Source: Thamnocephalis sphaerospora (Eukaryota > Zoopagomycota > Zoopagomycetes > Zoopagales > Sigmoideomycetaceae). From it: a stretch of 28,406 nt of DNA. How positions within the stretch are numbered: position 1 is the first letter of the stretch; each line of letters starts with the position of its first letter. Shown here in pieces: positions 10,316 through 28,124 of the stretch. The position numbers and the translations under genes are program-made. The stretch lies in assembly GCA_003614735.1 (NCBI GenBank), contig KZ992583.1:1-28406 (forward strand). The letters are read 5' to 3'. Below the pieces are notes generated by a model, which was not told where the DNA came from, ran no database searches, and saw only the letters and a program-made list of their open reading frames with translations.

Positions 10316-10680
10316 GGCAAACAGCAAACTGAGCACAGCTGCAGACAGCAGTGCGTTTAAATGATAGCGTAATGGTAGTCAGCAATGCAGGTGGATAGGG
10401 CGGCGATGGTAGTGGTAGTGTGGTGGCAGTGGTGGCGCGTGCAGACGGATAGTTGACTAGGAAGCGAAAGGGCAGTCGATGCGCCAGTGCCAATCGCGCA
10501 GCGGCGCAGTGCGCAGACGGATTAGGTGACCAGACCGTCACACCTCCAGTTCTGCTTGACTCGATTCCAATCTCATCATCGCACCATCAGTTGGCGCAGG
10601 TCGCGCTCACTGACCGACCGGCAATAGCCACACGCTCTCTTCCCTGTCCTTCTACGCTTAGCAACCTTCTCGCCAGAGCC
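10316..10680. promoter_or_regulatory. Divergent promoter region between muskelin and SER1
   Basis: These 365 bp separate the ATG codons of two head-to-head genes, so both promoters and both 5' untranslated regions must lie here or overlap. No TATA box or known operator could be assigned. The SER1 frame is open through most of it but contains no in-frame ATG. Confidence 0.5.
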
Positions 10681-11877
10681 ATGACTACGCCAGACAAGCA
10701 GGTGTGGAACTTTGGCGCCGGACCGTCGGTGCTGCCACGGGCTGTGCTGGAGCAGGCCCAAGCCGAAATGCTTGACTACCAGGGCACTGGCATGTCCATT
10801 ATTGAGCTGTCGCATCGCACGCCCGAATTTCAGGCTCTGCAAGATCGCCTAGAGGCCGATTTTCGCCGCCTACTGAGCGTCCCCGACAACTATCGCGTGA
10901 TCTTTGTCCAGGGAGGCGCATCAACCCAGTTCTCTGGCGTCGTGTACAACCTGCTGGCATCGCGACGGGCGCAGCAGCTCCCGCGCGCCGACGGTGCTGC
11001 CACACCAGTAGTGGACTATTTGGTCACAGGCGGCTGGTCTTCCAAAGCAGCCGAGGAGGCCAGGAAGCTAGGCGCCGATGTTAACCTGGTGGTTGACAGC
11101 AAAAAGACGCTGGGCGCCTATCGTGGCGTGCCCGATGCGTCCGAGTGGCGTCTCAGCGGCGAACGTGCGGCCTACGTCTACTACTGCGCCAACGAGACGG
11201 TGGACGGCGTGGAGATGCGTGTGCCGCCACAGGTTCACCCTGATGTGCCCATCGTCTGCGACATGAGCTCAGATATCATGTCCTATCCGGTGGACGTGTC
11301 GCGCTTTGGCGTCATCTACGCCGGCGTGCAAAAGAACATGGGTGCAGCAGGCCTCACGGTCGTTATCATCCGTGACGATCTCCTGGAGCGCACTCCAGCC
11401 GCGGATGCGACGACCAACACATCGCCGCGCTTCCCAAGCACGTACATTCCTCTGATGCTTGACTGGACGGTGCACGTCAAGAACGGCTCGCTCTACAACA
11501 CGCCGCCCATGTTCAGCAACTACATCACCGCTCTCTACTGCGCGCACACCTTGGCTGAAGGCGGTGTGACCGAGATGGAGCGCCGTGCCGTGGAAAAGTC
11601 GACGCTGATCTATGACGCCATCGCCGCATCCAGCGGCTTCTATCGCTGTCCGGTTGACGAACCGTATCGCTCTCGCATGAATATTCCGTTCCGCCTGCGC
11701 GAGGAAGCACTCGAAAAGCTGTTTCTGCAGGGCGCCGAAGCGCGCCACATGCGGCAGCTCAAGGGCCATCGCTCTGTGGGTGGCATCCGCGCATCCGTCT
11801 ACAACGCACTGCCCGTTGAAGCGGTACATGCACTCGTAGCCTACATGCACGAGTTCCGCCAGGAGCACCAACAGTAA
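10681..11877 (+). CDS. SER1: Phosphoserine aminotransferase (intronless)
   Basis: This enzyme converts 3-phosphohydroxypyruvate plus glutamate to O-phosphoserine plus 2-oxoglutarate, the second step of serine synthesis from 3-phosphoglycerate, using pyridoxal phosphate. The protein is 398 aa, close to yeast Ser1 (395 aa). It opens VWNFGAGPSVLPRAVLEQA, then GMSIIELSHRTPEF and VIFVQGGASTQFSGV, all class V aminotransferase landmarks of the SerC family. The PLP-binding Lys is K218 in YAGVQKNMGAAG. The C-terminal GHRSVGGIRASVYNA carries conserved phosphate-binding residues. The ATG at 10681 is the first in frame and follows GAGCC. No introns interrupt it, unlike most neighbours. Confidence 0.97.
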   Translation: MTTPDKQVWNFGAGPSVLPRAVLEQAQAEMLDYQGTGMSIIELSHRTPEFQALQDRLEADFRRLLSVPDNYRVIFVQGGASTQFSGVVYNLLASRRAQQLPRADGAATPVVDYLVTGGWSSKAAEEARKLGADVNLVVDSKKTLGAYRGVPDASEWRLSGERAAYVYYCANETVDGVEMRVPPQVHPDVPIVCDMSSDIMSYPVDVSRFGVIYAGVQKNMGAAGLTVVIIRDDLLERTPAADATTNTSPRFPSTYIPLMLDWTVHVKNGSLYNTPPMFSNYITALYCAHTLAEGGVTEMERRAVEKSTLIYDAIAASSGFYRCPVDEPYRSRMNIPFRLREEALEKLFLQGAEARHMRQLKGHRSVGGIRASVYNALPVEAVHALVAYMHEFRQEHQQ

Positions 11878-11928
11878 TACATGCGCACAGACCATCCCGG
11901 CAATATGTGGCGTATAGGTGCCTATCCT

Positions 11929-11934
11929 ATTAAA
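11929..11934 (+). terminator. Polyadenylation signal variant ATTAAA for SER1
   Basis: ATTAAA lies 52 nt after the SER1 stop codon, a normal distance for a eukaryotic cleavage signal. Seen in sequence; use is inferred. Confidence 0.45.
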
Positions 11935-12065
11935 TGTCGATAGTGCAATTCAAGCCATGAGCGACGCAGCAGCCAAAGCTAGTGGCAGCTCAAGAGATAA
12001 GCAAATGTAGGGTAACAAAGAAAAGAATGCATCGCACCATGGCGGCAGAGTAGTATGGGATAGTG

Positions 12066-13268
12066 CTAGCAGCCCCGAATAAACGGCATCATGATGCCGA
12101 CAAGCTGCTTGTAGTCTACGTAGGACCGTCCAAAAATACGAATCAACGCACGTTCCTCGTACACTATGCGCTCGGAGAAGAAACGGTGTAGCACTACGAT
12201 GAACGCCATGAAGGAAAACGGGTTTGCAAGCATAAGCTGGGTACCAAGGGCCCAGAAATAAAAGCCAAAGTAGGACGGATGGCGCATCCAACTGTGGACA
12301 AAAAAGTTAGCGTCGACAGAGCGTGTGGTGTTACAAGAAATGTCCACTTACGCGTAGATGCCCTGCGTAACAAGCTGCTGCCCTGCTTCACGGCGATCCT
12401 GCACGAAATGATTGAACGATCGGCCGGCTGTAGCCATAGCCAAGGTGCGAGCCAGCTGGCCACCAATCACCAGCAGGAAACCTATAGACAGTGGTGCATC
12501 CATTCGATCAGCACAGCTCTAACCTCGAGCAGCACTGGCCTAGCTTACCCAGCCAAGTCCACCAGCCAGGCTGCTTCCATTCTGGTGTGAGCAGCCATTC
12601 CAGCAAAAATTCAACAACACCGGCTCCATTGGCAAGATGGTATGCCGAGCTGTGATCAAGCAGAAATGCTAATACATGCGCATTCATGCACATTAGATAC
12701 CGTCGCTAGCATCACCCAGTACTACCAGCAACTCACAGTCCAAGTTCACTTTGTGGCCGTTCCACAAAGCAGTGGCAAAGTACTCTAGATAATGGAAAAG
12801 CGCCAGCGCCGTAATGTAGATTCCCAGCGCGCACGGCAATGGGCCGTAGCGCGCCAGCTGTAGACCCAGAACACAGACGGCGCCTAGTGCAAACGAATAG
12901 AGTGCGACATTCTGCGGTGAGTGCTCGCCATCTAGCAGTCGGTCGCTGTATGCAAAACGCGTTGACAAGGTATGGTGACTCGGCGCAGCTGTTGTGACGG
13001 TGGACGCCGTTGAATGACGCAGCAAATGCTCCCTATGCGGATGGTCCGGGTCGACGATCGTTGTTGCGGTCGAGTGTGCGATGGAAGCTGTAGAGGCACT
13101 CGTGCGACGAGACAGCAATGGCGCACTCTGCGACGGCAAGGCGGCGGTGGCAGCAGTGGACACTGACGAGGCAGCAGTGGCACTGCTCACAGACTGAACA
13201 CTGGCCACAGAGCGAACGCTGTCTGCGGTGCGTGCACTGACATAGGAGGCTGGCTTGCTGGCGGACAT
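12066..13268 (-). CDS. STE14: Protein-S-isoprenylcysteine O-methyltransferase (4 exons)
   Basis: Ste14/ICMT is an endoplasmic-reticulum membrane enzyme that methylates the C-terminal prenylcysteine of CaaX proteins such as Ras and mating factors, using S-adenosylmethionine. Exons (minus): 13268-12737, 12668-12549, 12481-12352, 12291-12066; introns are 60-68 nt with CTAAC or similar branch sites and phases close, giving 335 aa. Family signatures in order: ALFHYLEYFATALWN, FLLDHSSAYHLANG, LLEWLLTPEWKQ, TAGRSFNHFVQ, LVTQGIYAWMRHPSYFGFYFWALGTQLMLANP (RHPSY at about 264-268), and the C-terminal EERALIRIFGRSYVDYK. Several hydrophobic segments fit a multi-pass protein. It is longer than most fungal homologues because of a Ser/Ala/Thr-rich N-terminus of about 100 residues. 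An in-frame upstream ATG at 13334 would add 22 residues. Confidence 0.94.
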
Positions 13269-13725
13269 GACGGCAGCGACAAGGCGAGCGGGGGGATGAG
13301 GTGTGCGTGGTGGCGCGCATGGCAGGTGGTCCATGTGATCCTCATATATGCAGCGTCTCCACTGAACGAGCATCAGGCTGGACGTGGTCCATGCGAACAA
13401 GCAAATAAAACATCCGGCCAAGCTAACTAATCCTGGGCAGTCATCTACTCTCTGTTTACTACTGTAGCAAAGCTGGCAGCGAGTGCCTGCACGGGCTATA
13501 GCGTAAAGACACGCCAATGGTCAGCCATGAGCAAAAGTCACGTCCGCTGCGATAAGCGACACTGTATCCGAGTCAAGGCGCATAGAGAAAATATACCAGT
13601 TGGAAACGATTTGACGAAATGTTTGGTAGCATCCACTTTGCTTTTCTTTTCCACGCGCGATCGCTTTCTTTGCCTCATTCGCCGCGCCGCTTTACCGTTG
13701 GCCGCAGTGTACTCTAGACAGCAGC
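13269..13725. promoter_or_regulatory. Divergent promoter region between STE14 and the UPF0390 gene
   Basis: About 457 bp lie between the start codons of two head-to-head genes. A pyrimidine-rich patch near 13640-13660 (CTTTTCTTTTCC) precedes the UPF0390 start, as in many fungal promoters of translation-related genes. No TATA box was identified. Confidence 0.4.
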
Positions 13726-14163
13726 ATGGCTCAGGGACTAGTCAAAAAGGCCAATGCCAACAAGGCCAAGCAGCAGTCGGCCAAGAAGCCACTGGGGCTA
13801 AAGAAAGGCGGTGAGTGCTTGATGATACCGATAGCGCGAATGCTGCCAGCCAGTGCTCATGCTAGCGACTGTGGCGCAACGGGGCGAGCTAGCACGCACA
13901 ATAGCACCCAAGAATACAACGCTCATCAAGCAAAAGCAGCTGAAAAAGGTATACCTGCCGTGGATGATTGCGGATAAAGACAGCAGCTTACCTGTGTATA
14001 TGCGTGTGTGTGCGATGGGCGAGCGTAGAGGCTAACGGCCAACATCAACCGCAATATCGAGACACAAATGGCCACACGTGCAGGCGCAGTGGGCAAGCTA
14101 ACCATCATGCGAAGCGCCATGGAAAAAAAGGATGCCGGCAAGGGCAAGAAGAACAAGAAATAA
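13726..14163 (+). CDS. UPF0390/DUF2462 small basic protein (3 exons)
   Basis: A lysine-rich protein of 87 aa related to the human C19orf53 product (Leydig cell tumour 10 kDa protein homologue). Its biochemical function is not established; the basic composition suggests RNA binding or a nucleolar role. Exons: 13726-13810, 13905-13948, 14029-14163; introns are 94 and 80 nt and phases close. The start MAQGLVKKANANKAKQQS matches the family's MAQG opening. The second exon gives APKNTTLIKQKQLKK, the most conserved block. The third begins RLTANINRNIETQMATRA and ends in a lysine tail, KKDAGKGKKNKK. The 44-nt middle exon and the acceptor at 14028 were chosen because they restore the family alignment. 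Confidence 0.88.
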
Positions 14164-14640
14164 GGCACCCTCTGTATTCTGCATTAAAGCGCCATCGTGC
14201 ATGATCCCAGACGAACGTTTTAGCAAACAGCCGGTTCAAAGCGACAAGCGTGTTTAATATGCACCATGAGGGGTAGGCGCGCGCAACAGCGCGCAGATGT
14301 CTGCGCTCAGAGAATAGGCAGCGGCAGGCAGCCGAGACGAGTACGACGACAGTGACAACAGGAAGCGCAGCGGTCATGTTGACGGCGTGGCGGCAGCAGC
14401 TGCGATGGCCACGTCCGCGTACACATGGAATGCAAAGGTGCTTGCGCAAACAGGCTGGCAGAGATAGGCTGGAGATGTGTGTAATGACGCAAAATGAGAA
14501 AAAAGAGCGAACGAACAGAGCGGAGCGCAGCCGCTGTAGCCGTGGTCACGACCAAGATGCCTCGCACAATCGCCTACAGGCGCACATGCTGCGGCGGCGG
14601 CGCAATATAGCCACCGGCCTAGGCATCGAGAGGGCCGCGC
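14164..14640. other. Convergent spacer between UPF0390 and fibrillarin 3' ends
   Basis: About 480 bp with an ATTAAA hexamer at 14183-14188 (+) that can serve the UPF0390 transcript. Short minus-strand frames, one with a hydrophobic start (MTAALPVVTVVVLVSA), overlap the UPF0390 3' end. They have no family support and I do not call them genes. Confidence 0.45.
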
Positions 14641-16000
14641 TTAGTTCTTCTTGGGCGGCGGCCGGTACACACCGACCACGAGAGCGTGGTCACGCTCGTA
14701 CGGCTCCAGCGTCAGCTGCTCCTGCGGCTTGATCTTCTCCTGCTGCAGCTTCTTCACTTCCGATGCAAACACCTTGGCAGCCTCCACGGTCGAGTCAATG
14801 CAGTTGGCCTTGATCGAGATGACGATGTGGCCGCCGTTCTTGAGGAAGTTGTGCGCGTTCAGGGCAATGATACGTGCCTGATCCGGCTGCGCAACATCGG
14901 CAAAGATCACATCGACCATACCGACCAGCATGCGGTACTTGTGCGGGTGACGAGCATCCTCAATGATCGGGATCACATTGGTGCGCTTCTTGGCCATGTT
15001 GATGAGATCGCGGCCAGAGCGGTGCGAGAACTCGACGGCGTAGACGAGACCCTCCGGGCCGACCACGTCAGCAACGTGGGAGACGGTGGTGCCGCTAGCA
15101 CCGCCCAGGTACAGGACGCGCTTGCCCGGGCCAATGTGGATGTGGTCGACACCACCCAGAATACCGGCAGCCAGCTTGGAGCGGAACGGGTTCCAGACGC
15201 GGTACTCGGTCTTGGTACCGTCGCCACCCTCAACGGAGATGCGCTTCTCGCCGTAGACAGACTCGCCCGGCACCAGGTTCTTGGTGACCAGCAGATCTTC
15301 CTTGCCGCGGGCGACGAAGACACCGGCGTGACGGTGAGGCTCAACGATGACCTTGGCGCCGCCGCGAGCGCCACCGCGGGCACCACCACGACCACCACGG
15401 GCACCACCACGACCGCGACCACCGGCGCCGCCAAAGCCACCACGCTTCTGAACACCGCCGAAACCGCCACGGCCGCCACCACGGCCGCCGCCGAAACCAC
15501 CGCGGGCACCACCACGGGCACCACCACGGCCACCGCCTAATACAGAGGACAAGACAGAGCATGGGTCAGCATAAGGTGAAGGCAGCGTGGGCGGCGGCGC
15601 TGTGCTGTAGACTTACCGCGCCCACCGCGACCACCACGACCACCGCGATCACCTGAAAGCAGACATACAACAAGTTAGAAGAGCCACATAAACGGTGGAC
15701 GAGCAAAGCAGACGCATGAGCTACAGACTGCGAGAGTAGCAGTCAAAGTAGCTATTACAAACAGGACTAGACACGCGCCCGACGATCGACCGCTGCACCA
15801 AAGCAGGTCGATCTGTCAGAGGCAAACTCGACTGGAAGCCGAGACAAGGTAGCGCTATGCTTGTCATAGCCATCGCTGCACCGCAATCACAGTCGCTCTG
15901 GTGAACAGAGCAGACTGGCCACGGACGCGACCAAAGCAGGTGCGCGCGTGTCCAACAAGCGCAAGGCCGCAGCGGCAGACAGATACGCACCGAAACCCAT
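14641..16000 (-). CDS. NOP1: Fibrillarin, snoRNP rRNA 2'-O-methyltransferase (3 exons)
   Basis: Fibrillarin is the SAM-dependent methyltransferase of box C/D snoRNPs in the nucleolus; it modifies rRNA 2'-hydroxyls and histone H2A. Exons (minus): 16000-15991, 15652-15617, 15536-14641, giving 313 aa. The first coding exon is only ATGGGTTTCG (MGF plus one base). Donor GTGCGT at 15990 and acceptor TTTCAG before 15652 restore M-G-F-G-D-R-G-G. Residues 4 to about 77 form a Gly/Arg-rich (GAR) domain. The methyltransferase domain follows with [38 protein letters not shown], the SAM-binding [61 protein letters not shown] and [20 protein letters not shown]. It ends KKN. Intron 1 is 338 nt, several times longer than others here; intron 2 is 80 nt. 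Confidence 0.96.
15653..15990 (-). other. Long first intron of fibrillarin (338 nt)
   Basis: Bounded by a GTGCGT donor right after a 10-nt coding exon and a TTCTAAC branch-like sequence about 25 nt before the CTTTCAG acceptor. Most introns in this window are 56-106 nt. A hosted snoRNA would be plausible in a fibrillarin intron, but I could not find a paired C box (TGATGA) and D box (CTGA) in the right arrangement. An expression-enhancing first intron is the simpler reading. Confidence 0.6.
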
Positions 16001-16337
16001 GGCTGTTGTTAATTCGTAGAAGAGGCGCGCGTCAGAGAAAGACAGGCAAACGCAAGCGAGTCGCGTTAGGCGGTGAAAGAAAGAAGTAAAGAGGGAAGAG
16101 CCGGTGGGCGTCGCAACGGAACTGGCGGGGGGAAGACAGGCGCAGCAGCGGGAGCGCGTGGTCAAAGAAAAAAGAAAAAACGCCCACACACACACAAACG
16201 CATTACACAGCAAAGAGAAAAGAAAAAAGATCCACCCGATCCCAATACACCGTTGTGTGTGCCGATGAAACTGCCATCGATTTATTAAAACTATCAACAG
16301 GCCAGCACAGTGCCAGGTACACGGAAAGCACGGCCGC
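16001..16337. other. Spacer between PRP8 3' end and fibrillarin 5' end
   Basis: The two genes run in tandem on the minus strand. The stretch is rich in A and purines on the + strand (pyrimidine-rich on the coding strand), as expected of a fungal promoter or untranslated region for fibrillarin. It also holds the PRP8 polyadenylation signal. Confidence 0.5.
16281..16286 (-). terminator. Polyadenylation signal AATAAA for PRP8
   Basis: The minus strand reads AATAAA about 52 nt beyond the PRP8 stop codon, a typical position for the cleavage signal. Confidence 0.6.
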
Positions 16338-24518
<8,181 letters not shown>

Positions 24519-25735
24519 CGCGTGCGTGCTTGACCGTCTGCTTGATCAGCAGTGGCAGCGTCCCAGGCAGCCTCTACGGTGCGTCCTTCGCTCGACAGCA
24601 AAGATTCGTGCCAACAGTGAACGGCGCTTCGACGCTGCACGATCGACCTGCGGGCTACAGATCGGTAATCGCGTTATCGCCTGGTGAACGTCAAACTGTC
24701 TCTTCCGGTTGCTATATGCAAAGACCTCACGAGAAGCACGCGGAGAGACGCTCGCGTACACGATCGATCGGTGTAATTGGGTGGGATGGCGTAAAAGAAA
24801 AAAGGACGCGCAATACACTACGGCGGTGTTGTTGTCTTTGGGCAAGTGACACGACGAGAAGAAAGCCACACAGCCACACTTGAGAAAGACAGACAACTGT
24901 GACATGAACCACTCAAGTCGCCGCTACTAGTATTGAAGCGACAAGCACCGTACAGACACGCTGCATTATCCTGTTGCCGCCTAACTTGGCAGACAAGTCA
25001 GCGGAGGCAGGCAGTAGTGGCGGATACGACACAGCAAAAGTCACTCCTGTTTAGCCTCGGGCCATCTATTGCCAGCTGCGCATTCAAACCAGCAGCATAC
25101 TAAACCATTGCTCACCAGGTTACCCCTCAGCCGCCTAATCGTGCACTCGAGAAAACCGCTTGTGTCGCTACACTGCCTTTCCTATGGTTTCATCTGCTTG
25201 TTGACCTCAACTGCCATTTGATTGCATAAGCGCGCTCCTTTCATTATCCGGTTTTTCTTGTCGCATCCGCCGGCTGGACCGCTTTATGTCCGACATATAT
25301 TTATCGGCGGAATATGGGACCGAATATTGCGCTTCTTTTTCTCCTCGCTTTTCGAATAGCCACCTCCACATCGGACACAGCCCTCATCTTAACTGGTACC
25401 CCTAGATTGACCGCAGCAGTATTTCTATCCACTATACTTACTACGTAGTAAATTATACTGGTGGACATCTAGAGTAGATACATAGGAGCAAAACTGTTGA
25501 ACACTTTGGCAACAGTCGTTGATGCATGGTGCAAATGCCGTGCGGCGTGGCGTCAGTGTCTGGTTGGTGCATGCCAAAGCACGCGCACTGCACCGCATCT
25601 GCACACAACTCGCCGGTAGTGTGGCCTACGTGAGCAAGCAAAACCGTAAACCGCACACAGCTCGCTATCTCTTCACCTCCTCTTCTCATTACGCGCACCT
25701 CGACGTATATCGCAACCGACCCGCCCATCACCAGT
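24519..25735. promoter_or_regulatory. Intergenic region between PRP8 and the acyl-CoA synthetase gene
   Basis: About 1.2 kb, the largest gene-free spacer here, between two divergent genes. Short open frames on both strands have no family support. An ATATATTTAT patch near 25296 is TATA-like, and a perfect 14-bp palindrome lies at 25438-25451. Promoters for both flanking genes are expected within it. Confidence 0.45.
25438..25451. promoter_or_regulatory. Perfect 14-bp palindrome TTACTACGTAGTAA
   Basis: The sequence equals its own reverse complement. It lies about 285 bp upstream of the acyl-CoA synthetase ATG in an otherwise gene-free region. The TTAC/GTAA half-sites resemble those of fungal bZIP (Yap/AP-1 type) factors, although the spacing is wider than a classic Yap site. 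A dimeric regulator site is an inference from symmetry. Confidence 0.3.
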
Positions 25736-27543
25736 ATGATTTACCGCTCAAAGCTGCCCGACATTGAGATAGCCGAGGATGATATCTTTCACTTTTTGTT
25801 TGAACGTCCCGAGCGTCGCAGCCATGAAGATGTGGAAATACTGGTCGATGCGCACAGCGCCAAACGCATGACGGCCGGTCAGTTACGCGAGGACAGTCTG
25901 CGCTTTGCGGGCGGACTTCGACAGCTGGGCGCAGAGAGCGGCCAAACAATAGCCATGTTTGCTTCCAATGACGTAAGCACACAAAGACTAGCATTTGCCG
26001 GGCGTAATTTACTCGATCGCGCTAATTGCTCCAACACACACGCCGCTGCAGATCGACTATCCGATAGCAATTTTCGGTTCTCTGGCTGCCGGCCTGACTT
26101 TGATGTTTGCAAACCCAAGCTACTGCAATACCATCCAGCAACTATACAAATCCGGCGCCAGATATTTTGTCACCAGTCCTGATACGCATTCTGCGGCCCT
26201 TTTGGGCGCAAAGGAGGTGGGGATTCCTGAATCCCACGTCATTCTAATGGGACTGCGTGAACAGGATGGCGTCAAGCCTCTGTGCACAGATGGATATAAC
26301 ACCATGCAGACGCTGCTTTCTGCGCAGCCAATATCGGCCCCTGTTCGCCTAACCCCAGCCGAGGCCGCCACGCGCACCGCATACATCTGTTACTCGTCTG
26401 GCACCACGGATCAGCCGAAAGCCATTGAATGGACACACCGAAACGTTATTGCCAGTATACAGCACGGATACGAGGCGTCAAACGCTTGCACCGAGCGGTC
26501 AAATGCACTAGACGTTCACGTCTGCATACTGCCTCTTTGCAAACCATATGCACTCATGTCATTGCTTCACGCTGCAGCACTACGGCGCATATGTATAGTA
26601 ATTATGCGCGAGTTTCAGCTAGAGTCAATGCTACAGATAATCCAGCGTCACCAAGTGACCGCACTTTGCACCACCCCACGTGTTTGTCATATGTTAGTCA
26701 AAGATCCGCTAGTGGACAAGTACGATTTGGCTAGCCTGCGCAGAATAGCATGCAGTGCGTCATTCATCGGGCTCAACATGATTGAAGCGCTGCGCAAACG
26801 GCTAAGCGTTACTGTACTCCAAGGTTATGGTATGACGGAGGCAGCCGGAGCTATTCTGGCAAATTTGAATGTGGACAGTAGCAACAGCAGCTCAGGATAT
26901 CTGCTTCCAAACTACGAGGCCAAAATAATTGACGCTGCTGGCAACGGTAGGTCAAAGCACATACTGCTTGCCACGCAGCACGCTAACGTTCTCACTTCTG
27001 CGTAAAGACGTACCGCTTGGCGAGGCGGGAGAACTGTGTGTGCGCAGTCCAAGCATCATGAAGGGCTACCTGAACGATTCCGTTGCTACAGCAAAGGCGA
27101 TTGACGCTGATGGTTTTTTGCATACCGGCGACTTTGTGCGTATTGACGCCAATGGACGCTATTACGTGACAGGACGCATCAAAGAGCTCATCAGCTACCA
27201 TCACCATAAGATAGTTCCCAGCAGTCTGGAAGCGCTACTGCAAGAGCACGATGCGGTAGTGGATGCTGCTGTTATCGGCATTCATTGCACAGAGCAAAAT
27301 ACGGAGTTGCCTATGGCATATGTAGTGCTGAATCCTGAATATCAGGGCCGTGTTACAGAACAAGAGCTTGTAGCCTACATCAACTCACGAGTGGCGGAGC
27401 ACGAGCAACTGCGCGGCGGTGTTGAGTTTATTGATGCCATTCCGCGTCTTCCAGCCGGCAAACTGCTGCGCCGCTTACTGTATGAGCAGCACGTCAGTCG
27501 CCAGACCCAGCTCAAGACAAGCACGACGTCTGAGCAGCCATGA
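25736..27543 (+). CDS. 4-coumarate-CoA-ligase-like AMP-binding enzyme (3 exons)
   Basis: A member of the acyl-adenylate-forming (ANL) superfamily, whose enzymes activate a carboxylic acid with ATP and usually pass it to CoA. Exons: 25736-25972, 26052-26946, 27008-27543; introns are 79 and 61 nt and phases close to 555 aa, a usual length for 4CL-like enzymes. Motifs: IFGSLAAGLTLMFANPSY, the P-loop YSSGTTDQPK (residues 193-202), QGYGMTEAAG (336-345), GYLLPNYEAKIID, LHTGDFVRIDANGRYYVTGRIKELI (TGD at 417-419) and the catalytic-Lys motif LPAGKLLRR (Lys529). Three sites differ from consensus. The P-loop has Asp where Gly is usual (residue 199). The usual FHxxG-type motif is PLCKPYAL (240-247). The KGFQV-type hinge is YHHHKIV. 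There is no C-terminal SKL peroxisomal signal (end is TTSEQP). The substrate cannot be predicted. Confidence 0.9.
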
Positions 27544-27964
27544 CGGCCACAACATATTGCAGTTTGCAATGCCGGACACTCTATTTAGTCTTGACCCTAC
27601 GTCACCACAAGAATATGGCTAATATGTCGTGACCTGCAATAAATGGCCGCGGTATCCATCGTTGTACCTGGCAAGGTCACTTTTCATGTCTGCGCTGGTG
27701 AGCTGGGCCAGCAAATCGAACTTCTGCGCAGTAAGAGGCAGACACAGCGAGCTGGCCTCTGTTGTCGCTCACATGAGCTTGCGCCAACGAAGAGGCGATG
27801 CAGGTTGACTGACCGACCGACCGCATACCCTTGCTGGACCAACCGTCATCGCTAGCATCCAATCCCAAACCAACACCAACAATGTCCATACAAAATTTAA
27901 CTCGAGCTCTGTGGCGTCTGGCCTACATTTGGTGCAAAAGGTACTGAGCACCGCTACAAGCGGC
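27544..27964. other. Unassigned stretch after the acyl-CoA synthetase gene
   Basis: AATAAA at 27639-27644 (+), 96 nt after the stop codon, is a likely polyadenylation signal for the acyl-CoA synthetase transcript. The remainder contains short open frames on both strands (for example 27677-27889, minus) without family support, and a small GACC-type tetranucleotide run near 27808-27822. Confidence 0.45.
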
Positions 27965-27969
27965 AAAAA
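27965..27969 (-). terminator. RNA polymerase III terminator for tRNA-Asp
   Basis: The minus strand has TTTTT beginning one base past the tRNA discriminator, the standard Pol III stop. Confidence 0.8.
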
Positions 27970-27970
27970 G

Positions 27971-28042
27971 CTCTCTGTCGGGGAATTGAACCCCGGTCTC
28001 CCGCGTGACAGGCGGGCATACTCGCCACTATACTAACAGAGA
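27971..28042 (-). tRNA. tRNA-Asp (anticodon GTC)
   Basis: A 72-nt cloverleaf. The acceptor stem TCTCTGT pairs fully with ACAGAGA, and the discriminator base is G, as expected for Asp. The anticodon arm is centred on CCTGTCACG (anticodon GTC). The T arm CGGGG-TTCAATT-CCCCG is intact and provides the B box; TTAGTATAGTGGCGAG gives the D arm and A box. No intron is present. A five-T terminator follows immediately. Confidence 0.95.
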
Positions 28043-28124
28043 CAATTGAAAACCAAAAAATATTAATAATATTGGTAATAGCTGATAAACGCACTAACCA
28101 AAGCACAGCCGCGTTTTTTTAGAG

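Noticed and set aside
14105-14567. Minus-strand frames with a hydrophobic start, possibly a small membrane protein
   Set aside because: One overlaps the 3' coding end of UPF0390 on the other strand, and neither matches a known family.
14686-15540. 284-codon plus-strand frame opposite fibrillarin
   Set aside because: It is the antisense of a highly conserved fibrillarin exon with strong codon bias, which leaves the opposite strand open.
15653-15990. snoRNA hosted in the fibrillarin intron
   Set aside because: No convincing C box and D box pair with a terminal stem could be found by eye.
27677-27889. Small minus-strand gene starting MDIVGVGLGLD
   Set aside because: Both an unspliced reading and a spliced reading are possible, but neither gives a recognisable protein, and the stretch overlaps the likely 3' end of the acyl-CoA synthetase transcript.
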